A stretch of 64,000 bases of DNA from Candidatus Thalassarchaeaceae archaeon (lineage in GTDB: Archaea; Thermoplasmatota; Poseidoniia; Poseidoniales; Thalassarchaeaceae), in NCBI GenBank assembly GCA_030747475.1, contig JASLKO010000180.1, forward strand, positions 51,477 to 115,476, in the 5' to 3' direction. Numbering within the stretch: the first letter of the stretch is position 1; every line of letters begins with the position of its first letter. Shown here in pieces: positions 47,701 through 54,100 of the stretch. Both the position numbers and the translations under genes were made by a program. The notes below the pieces were generated by a model that was not told the origin of the DNA, did not search any database, and saw only the letters and a program-made list of their open reading frames with translations.

Positions 47701-50700
47701 ATGATAACGATGGCGTTCTTGATGGAAATGAAGAGACTGGTTGCGAATTAGATCCAGATTGTGATGATGATGGGACCAATGATGGGGAAGATGCTTTCCC
47801 ACTGGATCCATCTGAAGATTCAGATTTCGATAACGATGGAATTGGCGATAATGCTGATGATGATGATGATAACGATGGTTGGACAGAAGCCAATGAAACA
47901 GCTTGTGGTGGCCATAGTGATTTGGATCCATTGGATTATCCATCGGATATTGATGGTGATGGTGAATGTGATTTCACAGATACAACCGATGATAGAGAAA
48001 TTGCAATTTCTTACGCTGTTAGCGTTCTTGATTTGACCATCAATCAAGCAATGACTACCATGTCACCAACAGTAACTGGTGGAAATGTAACAAGTTGGTC
48101 GATATCTCCAGAACTTCCGAATGGTCTGATATTCAATGAAACCGGAGTATTATCAGGTACACCTTCCTCGAATAGTTCCACTTTGATGTATGTGATTACT
48201 GCAAGCAATGGTCAATATTCCACTTCAACAACACTCACCATTACTGTCTACGAAGTGACTGGTGATGCAGATGCAGATGGAATTTCAGATGCATTGGATC
48301 CTGATGATGATAACGATGGATGGACAGATTTGGAAGAAGCTGCTTGTAACAACACGAATTCATTGAATGCAAATGATTACCCTACAGATCTTGATGGTGA
48401 TGGAATTTGTGACTTTGTTGATAACTTCAGAGACCTCCCACTAGCAGTCTCTTATCCATCCCAAATTCTCCAATTAGCAAACGGTTCTATGATGGATACA
48501 TTCAGCCCTACAGTGGCCGGTGGAGATGTTGCAGAATGGGAGATTAGTGGAGAATTACCGGAAGGACTCACATTTGGATGGAGTCCTGCCCGTGATGCGA
48601 GTATGGATGGTTCAATTAGGGGAACACCAACAGAAGAAATTCCTCCAACAACATACACCATTTGGGCAAACAATTCTGTTAGCAGTGCTACCTTTGAAGT
48701 CACCATTTCAGTTTTGTTGGATACCGATACAGATGGTACTCCCGACATTTACGATCTTGACGATGATGGAGACACATGGTCCGATGCTCTTGAAGGATTA
48801 TGTGGAACCGATTCATTGGATGTGTCTGATAGCCCATCCGATGAAGATGACGATGGAATTTGTGATGCATTGTCCACAGGCCCTGACATAACAGATACCG
48901 ATGGTGATGGAGTACCTGATGAGTCAGACGCATTCCCGAATGACCCTGCTGCTGCCTTCGACAACGATAACGATGGAATGCCAGACGATATCTTTGGATT
49001 CTCTCAGAGTACACCGCCATTAATCGAGGATCTTGATGATGATAATGATGGATGGTTGGATACGAGAGAAGCAGAATGTGGAAGTGATAGATTCGACAAT
49101 TCATCCATGCCAATCGATAGTGATCAGGATGGAACTTGTGATGGCATTGATCAAGATCGTGATGGGGATGGTTTCAACAATATTGTTGATGCATTCCCTG
49201 GCGACAAGAGTGCATTTGCAGACTTGGATAATGATGGATTACCAGATAATTTGACTGGTTCTTCTAACACTGGCCTTGTTGCAGATACGGATGATGATGG
49301 AGACAATTACACAGATCAGGAAGAGATTGAATGCGGGTCTGACCCAATGGATCTCAATAGCATACCACCAGATGCAGATGGCAATGGGTTATGTGATGCT
49401 AAAGAGAATACGAGCACTATCTTAGAGCCAGAGCCAGATGAAGAAGGATTGTTCCTAATTTCCAGTAAATACTGGTGGTGTTGTATTCTCTTGTTGCTTC
49501 TTCTTTTGTTCCTCTTGATTCCATTGATGGGAAGCAACAAAAAGATCATTTTGGCTAGAAAACAAGGCCCTGAACCCCCAAATACAGAATCGTCTCCTAA
49601 ATTCCTTGAAGGAAAGGGGACACGAAAGGACCCATTTGTTTTGGCCTCATTCACAGTACAACCAGGTTCAACTCAGATATGTTCCGAGAAAATCACAATC
49701 ACCAACATTTCTTCGGGATACTTGGTAGGTATGGCGGATCGAATGGAAACTGAGAATGATAATCGTTTCCAGATGTTAGATGTAAAGGATAAGGATGAAT
49801 TTGAAGATCATAAATCAGTCTCTGAAATTGAAGTAGGTGAAGATGGAACGATTGTTGTAAAGTTCTTGTTCACAGATGAAGAAGATCCAACTTTGGCAGG
49901 CGGTAATTATGATGCAATTCTCCGAATTGGTTCAGCATCTGTTTATTTCTCATGGAATGTTGTGGTTGAAGGAGATCCAGCTTACATTGCTCAACAGAAA
50001 GCAGAAGAAGAAGCTAGAATAGAAGCTGAAGCCAAGGCAAAGTCTGAGGAAGAAGACCAAGTTGATGTTGAAAAGGCCAAGGCTGAGGCTGCTAAAGTCA
50101 AGGCAGAGGCTGAAGTAGAGGCTGCTAAAGTCAAGGCAGAGGCTGAAGCTGCTAAAGTCAAGGTAGAGGCCGAAGTAGAGGCAGCGAAGGCAAAGGCAGA
50201 GGCTGAAGCAGAGGCAGCGAAGGCAAAAGCGGAGGCTGAAGCAGAGATTGCTAAAGTCAAGGCAGAAGCTGAGGCTGCTAAAGCTAAGGCAGAAGTTGAG
50301 GCTGCTAAAGCTAAGGCAGAAGCTGAGGAGGCCAAAGCAAAGGCAGAGGCAGATGCTGAGAAAGCCAAAGCAAAGGCAGAAGCTGAGGCTGCTAAAGCTA
50401 AGGCAGAAGTTGAGGAGGCCAAAGCAAAGGCAGAGGCAGATGCTGAGAAAGCCAAAGCCAAGGCAGATGCTGAAGCAGAAGCACAAAGAGCAGAAGCCGA
50501 GAAGGCAGCAGCGGAACGAATTAAGCAGATGGAAAAAGAAATGGAAGCACGTCGTAAACGCCTTGAAAGCTTAGATGAAAAGACCCGAAAGAAAGAGGAA
50601 GAACTCTTGCGTGTTGCTGAGAAGGCAAAGAGCATAGATTTCGGAACACTTGGCGTGGCAGCGAGTACGAAACTGAAGAAGAAAGTGGAGAAGAACTCCA

Positions 50701-51071
50701 CAGAACTTGAGGTTGGAGACACATCACAATTTGCAGAAAGTGGTGAAGCATATATTTCTGATATTGAAGGTGGATCCCGAATTTCCTGGAAGAGTAAGTC
50801 TGGAAGCAAATTAATGGGAGTTAAGGGAATCAAGCGAGTATTTGCAGCAGCAGCTACTGTGACATCTCGAGATGACCTCCAGACAATCAAGGGAATTGGA
50901 CCTTTCATCGAAGACAAACTTCACGCTCTTGGAATCTTTACTTTTGACCAAGTTGGAAACATGAATTCTGAATTGGAAGAAACGGTAAATGTAGCCATCG
51001 AATTCTTCCCAGGTCGTGTTAAGAGGGATGGGTGGGCAAAACAGGCTCGAAAACTCGCGAAAAACCGTTGA
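35790..51071 (+). CDS. Giant RCC1/propeller surface protein with cytoplasmic coiled coil and HhH domain
   Basis: A 5093-aa, single-pass protein. Residues 1-30 are a signal peptide. Outside: RCC1-type propeller one (about 56-450, seven units with Cys...CysTrpGly), a seven-unit sialidase-like propeller (470-850), thrombospondin type-3 (TSP3) repeats, RCC1 propeller two (about 905-1910) interrupted by a jelly-roll-like domain and a nine-unit ELWKSDGT propeller, RCC1 propeller three (1920-2320), TSP3 repeats holding another seven-unit propeller, then Ig-like (He_PIG-type) units, a seven-unit SBBP-like propeller (2900-3410) and alternating Ig and TSP3 units to 4540. A membrane helix at about 4560-4580 is followed by an Ig-like domain, an Ala/Lys/Glu coiled coil (4732-4950), a small beta domain (LEVGDTSQFAESGEAYI) and a helix-hairpin-helix (IKGIGPFIEDKLHALG). 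Only the cytoplasmic part suggests nucleic-acid binding. Confidence 0.85.
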   Translation: MSVRLARSRSIFLAILMVTMAQVGYTMNGFESPKDSTLDSMNESAEVPTNNNIQNLYVGGAHSCVITEGELMKCWGNNSAGQLGIGNSESMGDEPNEMGADLPYLDLGTGLVPESAALGMSHTCILFTNNSLKCFGDIEALGLGYTDANGAGDGYLETGDYLPFWPAPTGRNVSLIAAGWYHTCAVLDDGSMTCWGENNHGQLGMGNTTDLGLQSDQTGDSISYVSLPTGVTISNMALGADHTCVLYDTGDVACWGGNDFGQLGIGSTEDIRDEAAESLTNISFPSGRYAIDITAGEGFTCALLDNNEAICWGLNDVGQLGQGNSNNYGDSGSEPVSGLSTIDLHSSATIRTIDAGYDHVCVSLNNNAVKCWGGNLFGHLGIGISGPTAHRGDDVAEMGSNLPSISLGSSMNPRAVEVGENFACMLKQSGTMPVKCWGSSVNGRLGYENTETLGDSSTDNLANIVNFALDSEYESVDCGASPFNSEMHILPAFELDSNQKGRTLDIAFRSDGCPGIVYSDDNTDNLRFAMYDNGIWVFEYPYSSNIGNSSALDVSLVFDENDVPHIAWSDFGYDTSTDDTHYATKANGKWNHVQLENGYPVTYDTEIIHFGDGDLEIIASPFTMGYLLSELCSASTDCLESSDWNSQTVIASYAYMQGLDSDIGLNGDAWVSQSQSNYAGSTNSFNIVSKPTGGSWNGIYPSLTAPNSTGSTSAISDIEVAPDGTVHAVYLHEDYATDGIMYVSCSGGRSTCSSSSNWSFIHVPYVTNKTFSLAVDYDLVPHVFFNSSSSLQYTKLVDGSWTTPVEILNLAVNEVRADFHPNGKLWLGAQLTANDNIWMIEGASFGGNGMSIDIDGDGWSGIEEYRCGSDMINSSSTPADADFDGICDAEDEIHDLFTYGESRTTSVGEDFSCGLTAQPDDGSNSNTLYCWGSNSHQQLGNYVVSNNPVLQSTAWAVPVLDLPSSWHAVDVDVGARHACAIGVDGDVYCWGDNAHGQLGINSTVATSLPVEVQLPVNTRAMSISAGSQHTCVVTTVGELYCWGDSSNQQLGEYFITNSSGYIEEIFSSSNWLDTTSFSEVYIGRYGGNNHDNDWTYSTDDGGTLKWDLKSGSNQYNEFSFTINALSDGYITFDVKSDMGSNDYICLYIDSTCSQGWYHPPSTWTTRNHSFTAGTHEIQFVGINQHSSSGFNDAWLDNIVIHAGFSLEEGGIVRNPSLVSLGSMIVSEVTTGDDHTCVTTSTSAAYCWGDNGGSTTMTLGNSSFTGTNSSSPLLVDLAGTGSQYSGSQPPRFGLLSAGAGATCGTLLTNASTICWGKSSAGTSILGGGESATHNGNGTAWMVKDIESTNPNGGSWIDDLTVMGNTLYFSATDGTHGTELWKSDGTESGTVLVKNINPGGNAANPNYITAIGNTLYFSANDGTDGIELWKSDGTESGTVLVKDIASGSPSSTPSDLIAVGNTLYFRANDGSNGQELWKSDGTESGTVMVKDIVFGSSSSKPSDFTVVGNTLFFEAETSYGWELHKSDGTATGTVMVKDINSGTSDSNPSQLTAVGNTLYFSATDGTNGWELWKSDGTESGTVMVKDIRTGSMSGSPNSLTAIGNTLYFSAMTSTYGAELWKSDGTESGTELVKDIRSGTAGSSISRTRAVGNILFFNAHDGSSGYELWKSDGTESGTVLVKDINPTSNNSGNSNPQQTTDICGTLYFSANDGTDGIELWKSDGTTSGTTMVQDIGNTNSVSGGSPDNILNTTVDNHIFFVATDGTHGRELWTLNPSQITCGSGSGSGSEPSIHGTFVSLNDTTSSLSVGHHHACAVVDEKIQCWGEENGGELGDGGSSTSSSSTPVEVDITGLGTPIDVSVSEIGNTSCALFKKNSAYSFRCWGSDEGGAIGDDASYNNETSPSSNVTTLSHGFVEPTAPSSSLDIANYDIAEVSGGQHNYCARSYQGLVKCWGYGSQGRLGIGSTTNIGDSPNEMGDYQEFTDLGTNLFATDITTGYDFACAVLNNTQIKCWGENGHYQLSNGDTIHADRGDGPNEMGDNLPYVRTQASTNPVTGFVKVDAGHRSACALTFEGAVYCWGSNDNYLISSASWTMGSATLQTQLSRPAIDIAVGDYHACVILDNHQVQCWGRNSEGQLGTGNKTTPNQNTAQKERPYVDLGSDVGALDIMAGGSYTCAILTTEGTVCWGEGASNRHGRNSTSDFSSMGDGLGNGTGSPYDTIAKPNRSSLATSSQGTCIVDEWSEVQCWGHNYIAGTTTAAPITINVGGHVRSVAVADGPSACAIRIDGSLVCWGTGSYGQLGQGDSSNNYPPASGELSIEHTDVRLWSPDTDFDGMLNLWDDDDDDDGVLDINDAFSLDECASVDTDNDGMPDTITSACSTVLVLDLDDDNDGWTDVNEILCDTNTISSLSVPIDTDSDGTCNYLDMDDDNDGWTDSQEHECEPQSFTSFRAVGSSSGTYPNSVNGELYFGGPNSDELRYLGRASSGYGGLWMWPSATKDSLGPSSSSQRFSNSNYGDITLEHQDGVTYYADRQNQGQFNDEINGLSSHSTISTSYSSSSSYRSEISLDADNRVYVADGYYRFWHQNTIDSSTYSYTNLPNTNSNNKHHLEAQDNGTVHHLWWHSNDLKYTQSHPVTGSSGRSYDSIETIGGWSDLQNHQFDLEVDSNGVVHIAFYRSSSSSYAITYMNNSAGTFSTIGFENSLPNSAGHVDLDIDPLGRVNLAWTDTNNKSVYHTIIDGTTTNTQFVLSTSGSIHTISQALDPVKNQSYIFTSSGSDSRVSHQGSFEPWSIDSTIVPGDIDSDGICDNLETAPVIYALTPLEIGSSASISPSFPGLPPTLIINTTPLPAGLTLDQSTGVITGTPINSNSAFSVTMNTTSAQENWTGTIVIKIIPIAPLLTNYNSNIACAHTDTHQNIEFASDGSMFYSGNWHSYCNSLPTDLPGLENKSTFDTGDLIIAKRSVDGVWQWAHVIESAATLKSSDIALNSNDEPLLLFYVNSNYDIEFDRSHEHNIISSSMNSGTSLVLVQFNGTGHVVWNEFSRPSGPYGANVRHNDASENSIVVSPNGNITIMGEYNGNGGGVSIGFGTLNVSRNSSGAYWQPFIARLDSSGVVQWMNTGKTGQHSQNPQHQYSLDLAASSDGGVFLATQSTGVVSFGNLTTNPGSSYPLNIYSIDSTGQAEWYQMVSATGVHLFGISIAVFDDDSVHVTATPNFNDGDHGTINKFYETGVSTTSSGYNAGWNNTVSFASTHQFSTSEDSRAWLLTARLNGNNGTPIWVDLNTDKISGYDDEGYGSRGQTSTTPSPVSYIQNNVVHVYVTDISSSGTNDAASFYSSSTIDNDEIQHVLSATSQADSDFAIIDFGPDGNHRPFFFQRSDQHFYWGYHESIPEFSYQTVYSRTDVRLNRMIGIAGHPINEKMPQVGVSFSEYPVDYHNSGAPSGYASWSLIGTNGSTWLPNNLNFESSTGRFYGTPTTITANATYWLNQTAQGRTISTLITFGVSPTAPTLSYSGGTQTLERGDTMTDWTPTITGINYLQSITVTPSLPNGIFIDQSNGTISGTPMYNMSSTQYSIVACNSWGVCGTAETITLVINEPLASPVWGGNNTLYFARDVNVRECPVTSAGGMVEIWSIASTPNLPYGLSFNTTTGCFEGTPLLYTNAQNYTVTAQNSGGQTQVQVSINITGAGIGLTYPTGSLILENGTAMQPIAGQTTGDNAQSWSISPSLPNGLSFGLTNGTIWGTPSVSSNPVNYTVTVTSNSGVTATFTIEIEILEPVEEITLSLPFNSLSLTNLTEMQPVSVQTTGDPAVSWSISPALPSGLELGPTNGTLWGIPIQANASTVYTITAVTLGGATDNISLTIEVLDIVEEIYLTMPTNLVMLVNGSAMQPISGQTSGDTPVTWTISPALPSGLDINASNGTIWGTPTTSSILTTYTVTVYTAGGYSDSATIQIIVQEDTDGDSIPDIVDNDDDNDGVLDGNEETGCELDPDCDDDGTNDGEDAFPLDPSEDSDFDNDGIGDNADDDDDNDGWTEANETACGGHSDLDPLDYPSDIDGDGECDFTDTTDDREIAISYAVSVLDLTINQAMTTMSPTVTGGNVTSWSISPELPNGLIFNETGVLSGTPSSNSSTLMYVITASNGQYSTSTTLTITVYEVTGDADADGISDALDPDDDNDGWTDLEEAACNNTNSLNANDYPTDLDGDGICDFVDNFRDLPLAVSYPSQILQLANGSMMDTFSPTVAGGDVAEWEISGELPEGLTFGWSPARDASMDGSIRGTPTEEIPPTTYTIWANNSVSSATFEVTISVLLDTDTDGTPDIYDLDDDGDTWSDALEGLCGTDSLDVSDSPSDEDDDGICDALSTGPDITDTDGDGVPDESDAFPNDPAAAFDNDNDGMPDDIFGFSQSTPPLIEDLDDDNDGWLDTREAECGSDRFDNSSMPIDSDQDGTCDGIDQDRDGDGFNNIVDAFPGDKSAFADLDNDGLPDNLTGSSNTGLVADTDDDGDNYTDQEEIECGSDPMDLNSIPPDADGNGLCDAKENTSTILEPEPDEEGLFLISSKYWWCCILLLLLLLFLLIPLMGSNKKIILARKQGPEPPNTESSPKFLEGKGTRKDPFVLASFTVQPGSTQICSEKITITNISSGYLVGMADRMETENDNRFQMLDVKDKDEFEDHKSVSEIEVGEDGTIVVKFLFTDEEDPTLAGGNYDAILRIGSASVYFSWNVVVEGDPAYIAQQKAEEEARIEAEAKAKSEEEDQVDVEKAKAEAAKVKAEAEVEAAKVKAEAEAAKVKVEAEVEAAKAKAEAEAEAAKAKAEAEAEIAKVKAEAEAAKAKAEVEAAKAKAEAEEAKAKAEADAEKAKAKAEAEAAKAKAEVEEAKAKAEADAEKAKAKADAEAEAQRAEAEKAAAERIKQMEKEMEARRKRLESLDEKTRKKEEELLRVAEKAKSIDFGTLGVAASTKLKKKVEKNSTELEVGDTSQFAESGEAYISDIEGGSRISWKSKSGSKLMGVKGIKRVFAAAATVTSRDDLQTIKGIGPFIEDKLHALGIFTFDQVGNMNSELEETVNVAIEFFPGRVKRDGWAKQARKLAKNR
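39780..41110 (+). repeat. ELWKSDGT repeat block, about 144-bp period
   Basis: Nine units of a 47-49-aa repeat (TLYFSATDG, ELWKSDGT, SGTVLVKDI) coded by 141-147-bp DNA units with ELWKSDGT-type motifs near 39918, 40062, 40206, 40350, 40491 and on to 41085. The first unit begins with its last strand (WMVKDI) and the final one ends at ELWTLN, as expected when a propeller closes on itself. The block interrupts RCC1 propeller two of the 5093-aa protein between its fifth and sixth units. Confidence 0.85.
50050..50490 (+). repeat. Coiled-coil DNA repeat
   Basis: Tandem 7-to-11-residue units of Ala, Lys, Glu and Val (AAKVKAEAE, EEAKAKAEADAEKAKAKAE). A longer unit of about 105 bp, from the GAGGAGGCCAAAGCAAAGG copy near 50324, is repeated near 50411 with only a few changes, so the coiled coil has grown by duplication. 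Confidence 0.75.
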
Positions 51072-51072
51072 A

Positions 51073-51088
51073 GATTGAATTTCCAATC
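51073..51088. other. Short inverted repeat after the 5093-aa gene
   Basis: GATTG (51073-51077) pairs with CAATC (51084-51088) around AATTTC, immediately after the stop codon. A small, weak hairpin that might aid termination. Confidence 0.3.
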
Positions 51089-51109
51089 AAAAGCACCTAA
51101 ATCTATTCG

Positions 51110-51126
51110 CGGCCCCTACGGGGCCG
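51110..51126. other. GC hairpin abutting the start of the second giant gene
   Basis: CGGCCCC-TAC-GGGGCCG is a perfect 7-bp stem with the TAC triloop, and its last base is directly followed by the ATG at 51127. It would block any ribosome site just upstream if included in the message, so either transcription starts at or after it, or the hairpin controls translation. Confidence 0.55.
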
Positions 51127-54100
51127 ATGGGTCATAGTGAAAATGGTCAGAGGCGGCGAGCCCTCGCTCTTTCTTTGCTGATGATTGCTTTGGCACAAAC
51201 CTCCTATATTGGCGCACTTGAAGGTTGGAAATTCGTTGAACTGGTCCCAAATGCTAACGATTCTTCTTGGTCGAGCGCATGTTCTAGCGAGACACTTGGA
51301 TCGGGCGATCCATTCCATGTTGATGCTCTGAATGGAAGCGATGTTTGGGCAGGAACAGCAACTTGTCCCAAATCAACAATATCTTCGGCAGTTGGAAATG
51401 CAAGTTCAAACGATGAAATCATTGTTCATGCAGGTAGATATCACGAGAATATCACGATAGACAACAAGGATGGTTTGACAGTAAGAGCTGCAACAGGAGA
51501 ACGAGTTGTAATGGATGGCACTCAAAGTATCTCTGAAGATTTTGATGCAATTTGGACTTCACCTGATGCGGATGGAATCCAAGAAGTTACATTGCCTGTT
51601 GATGGGTGGCAATTGTTCCTTGATTGGGGTGAACAAGTTCCAGCAAGATGGCCGAATGCTGGCTTTTCTAATGAGTCTGTATTCAACCGTTCTTATTGGG
51701 CAGAAGGCACTCTCACGAATTCAAATAATGCTTACATGAATGGTTGGTTGCAAGACGCAGGCCCTGAATCAGGTGTACACCTTGGTCTCAATGAAACGAT
51801 AAATGCTACAGGACTCAATCCAGTTGGTGCAATTGCAATTCTAAATGTGGGGTCATTCAAATCGTATAGTCGTGAAATCACAAGTTGGAATGCATCTACA
51901 GGTACCTTTGGTTACGATCCAACACCAAGTTGGAAAACAAAACATCATGCTTACTTCCTTGAAGGCAAGCGCGAATTGATTGATGTAGATGGTGAATGGT
52001 GGTTTAACAACACCAACAATCGTTTGCACTATCGACCAACTACCGGCGAAAATGCAAATAATCTTGATCTTCGAGTCAAGGTACAACCATTTGCTATTAC
52101 AGTTCAAAATTCAGATGATGTAACAATCCAGGGGATTGATTTCTTTGGAACAACAATCGATGTGAACAATTGTGATGGTTGTTCGTTCACGAATTCAACA
52201 CTAGAGTATCCGAGCACTTCTCGTCGAGGTCAAGGAATTGCTGATGAATCAGAAGATGAGCGTTTTGTCACACACTTTTATCGGTCCAAAAACACCTTTG
52301 TTGACAATATTTCAATCACGAATACTGACGGAGGAGCCATCGAATTCCATGGTGCATCAGGCCAATCACACAACAACACTGTGAACAATTCCTACTTCCA
52401 CGCCATCGATTGGTCCGCATCTGATCAGAAGGGATTGATGACAACGATTTACGAAGGTGGCCGTCATATGACCTTCTCCAACAACACAGTCCATCTGACG
52501 GGAGCATCATCAGTTCTTTCGATAGGTGACGCAGCAACGATTCTCTACAATGAGGTATGGGATGTGGGACATCTGCAGACAGATGGTGCCGTAGTCCAAA
52601 TAATGGAAGGCGATACTGCGGGCACAGAAATTGCATACAATTGGATTCATGATATCAGTAAATATGGAATTAGATTCGATGCTCCAATCAATCAAATATC
52701 TACTGGCAACAATGGTTCGATCCATCACAATGTCATTTGGAATGCTAGTGGAGGAATCATGGCGAAAGGCGATTATCACGATATTTCGAACAATACCGTT
52801 TTTGGAGAAAGAGTGGATGGGAAGAATAACATCATCATTCTTCATGAGCAAAATACTGGAAATGAAAATTCTACAATTTGGAATAATGCAGCAGATGCAA
52901 TCGCTGCACATCGATCAAATCCGTTGTGGGATGATCCACTTCAGAACTGGACACACGGGTCTAATTGGAATGGGTATGTCCATGGTGATCAAGGATCCAT
53001 TATGGTAAGCAATGGCTATTCCTGTGCAATTTATTCGAATAACTCATTGTACTGTTGGGGCCGAAATCACCAGGGTCAGTTAGGTCTTGGATTCACAACC
53101 ACCATGGAACTTACACCTCAATATGTGGACGTTGGTCCAGGTCGAACAGTTACTTCATTTGATTCTAGTGTACCTGGAGCCGCGTGGATAAGTGGAACAG
53201 TTACTCATAATTGTGCAATTTTAGATGATGGTTCTCTAGTTTGCTGGGGGGAAAACCAAGCAGGAGAGCTTGGAGTAGGTAATGCAACAAATACAGGCTC
53301 TTGGCGATACTCTCCAAATACAGCAAATCTGGGCACTAGTCGGAAAGTAGTTGACGTTGCAGTAGGTATTGCCCATACATGTGCAATTTTGGACAATGGT
53401 TCTGTAATGTGCTGGGGACGTAATAACTATGGCCAGATAGGCATAGGAAATTATTCCACTAATGGTAGTATTATAACTCCGCATTATGTTGATCTTGGAA
53501 TAGGGAGAACAGCGGTTTCTATCGAAGCAGGAGGACAACATACGTGTGCTATATTGGACAATAGATCGGTCTCTTGTTGGGGTAGAAACCAGTTCGGACA
53601 ACTTGGACTTGGCAATTATACAGCCAGGGTGACTACTCCACATCATATGCCCACGCCTTCTGGTAGGATAGTAACGTCAATCGGCCCCCAATTATCTACT
53701 ACATGTGTTACTTTTGACAATGGTTCTGTAGCATGTACTGGGGATGATGATGATGGAGCTTTAGGAGACGGCTACCCCCATAATACCGTCAATAGTCTTG
53801 TGTATACTGGGTCTATTGGCCAATACTCAGTCAAAGTAGATGGTGGGAGAGTACATGGTTGCTCTTTGGTCATAAATGGGTCCGTAATTTGTTGGGGGGA
53901 CAACGCCTATGGAACTCATGGAACAGGAGACCAAATTGATTCCGCCGCCCCCCTTAGATTTGCAGATATTGATTCTGCACGTTTTGCTGTTGATCTTGTA
54001 GCAGGAGAATCACATACCTGTTCACGTTTAGAGAATGGTTCTGTTGCATGTTGGGGTTACAATTGGAATGGAGAACTTGGACTAGGGTCACCAACCGTAC

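Noticed and set aside
49950..50917. Long reverse-strand frames over the coiled-coil region
   Set aside because: Antisense of a Lys/Glu/Ala repeat gives Leu/Phe/Cys/Ser runs; no ribosome site and no recognisable domain.
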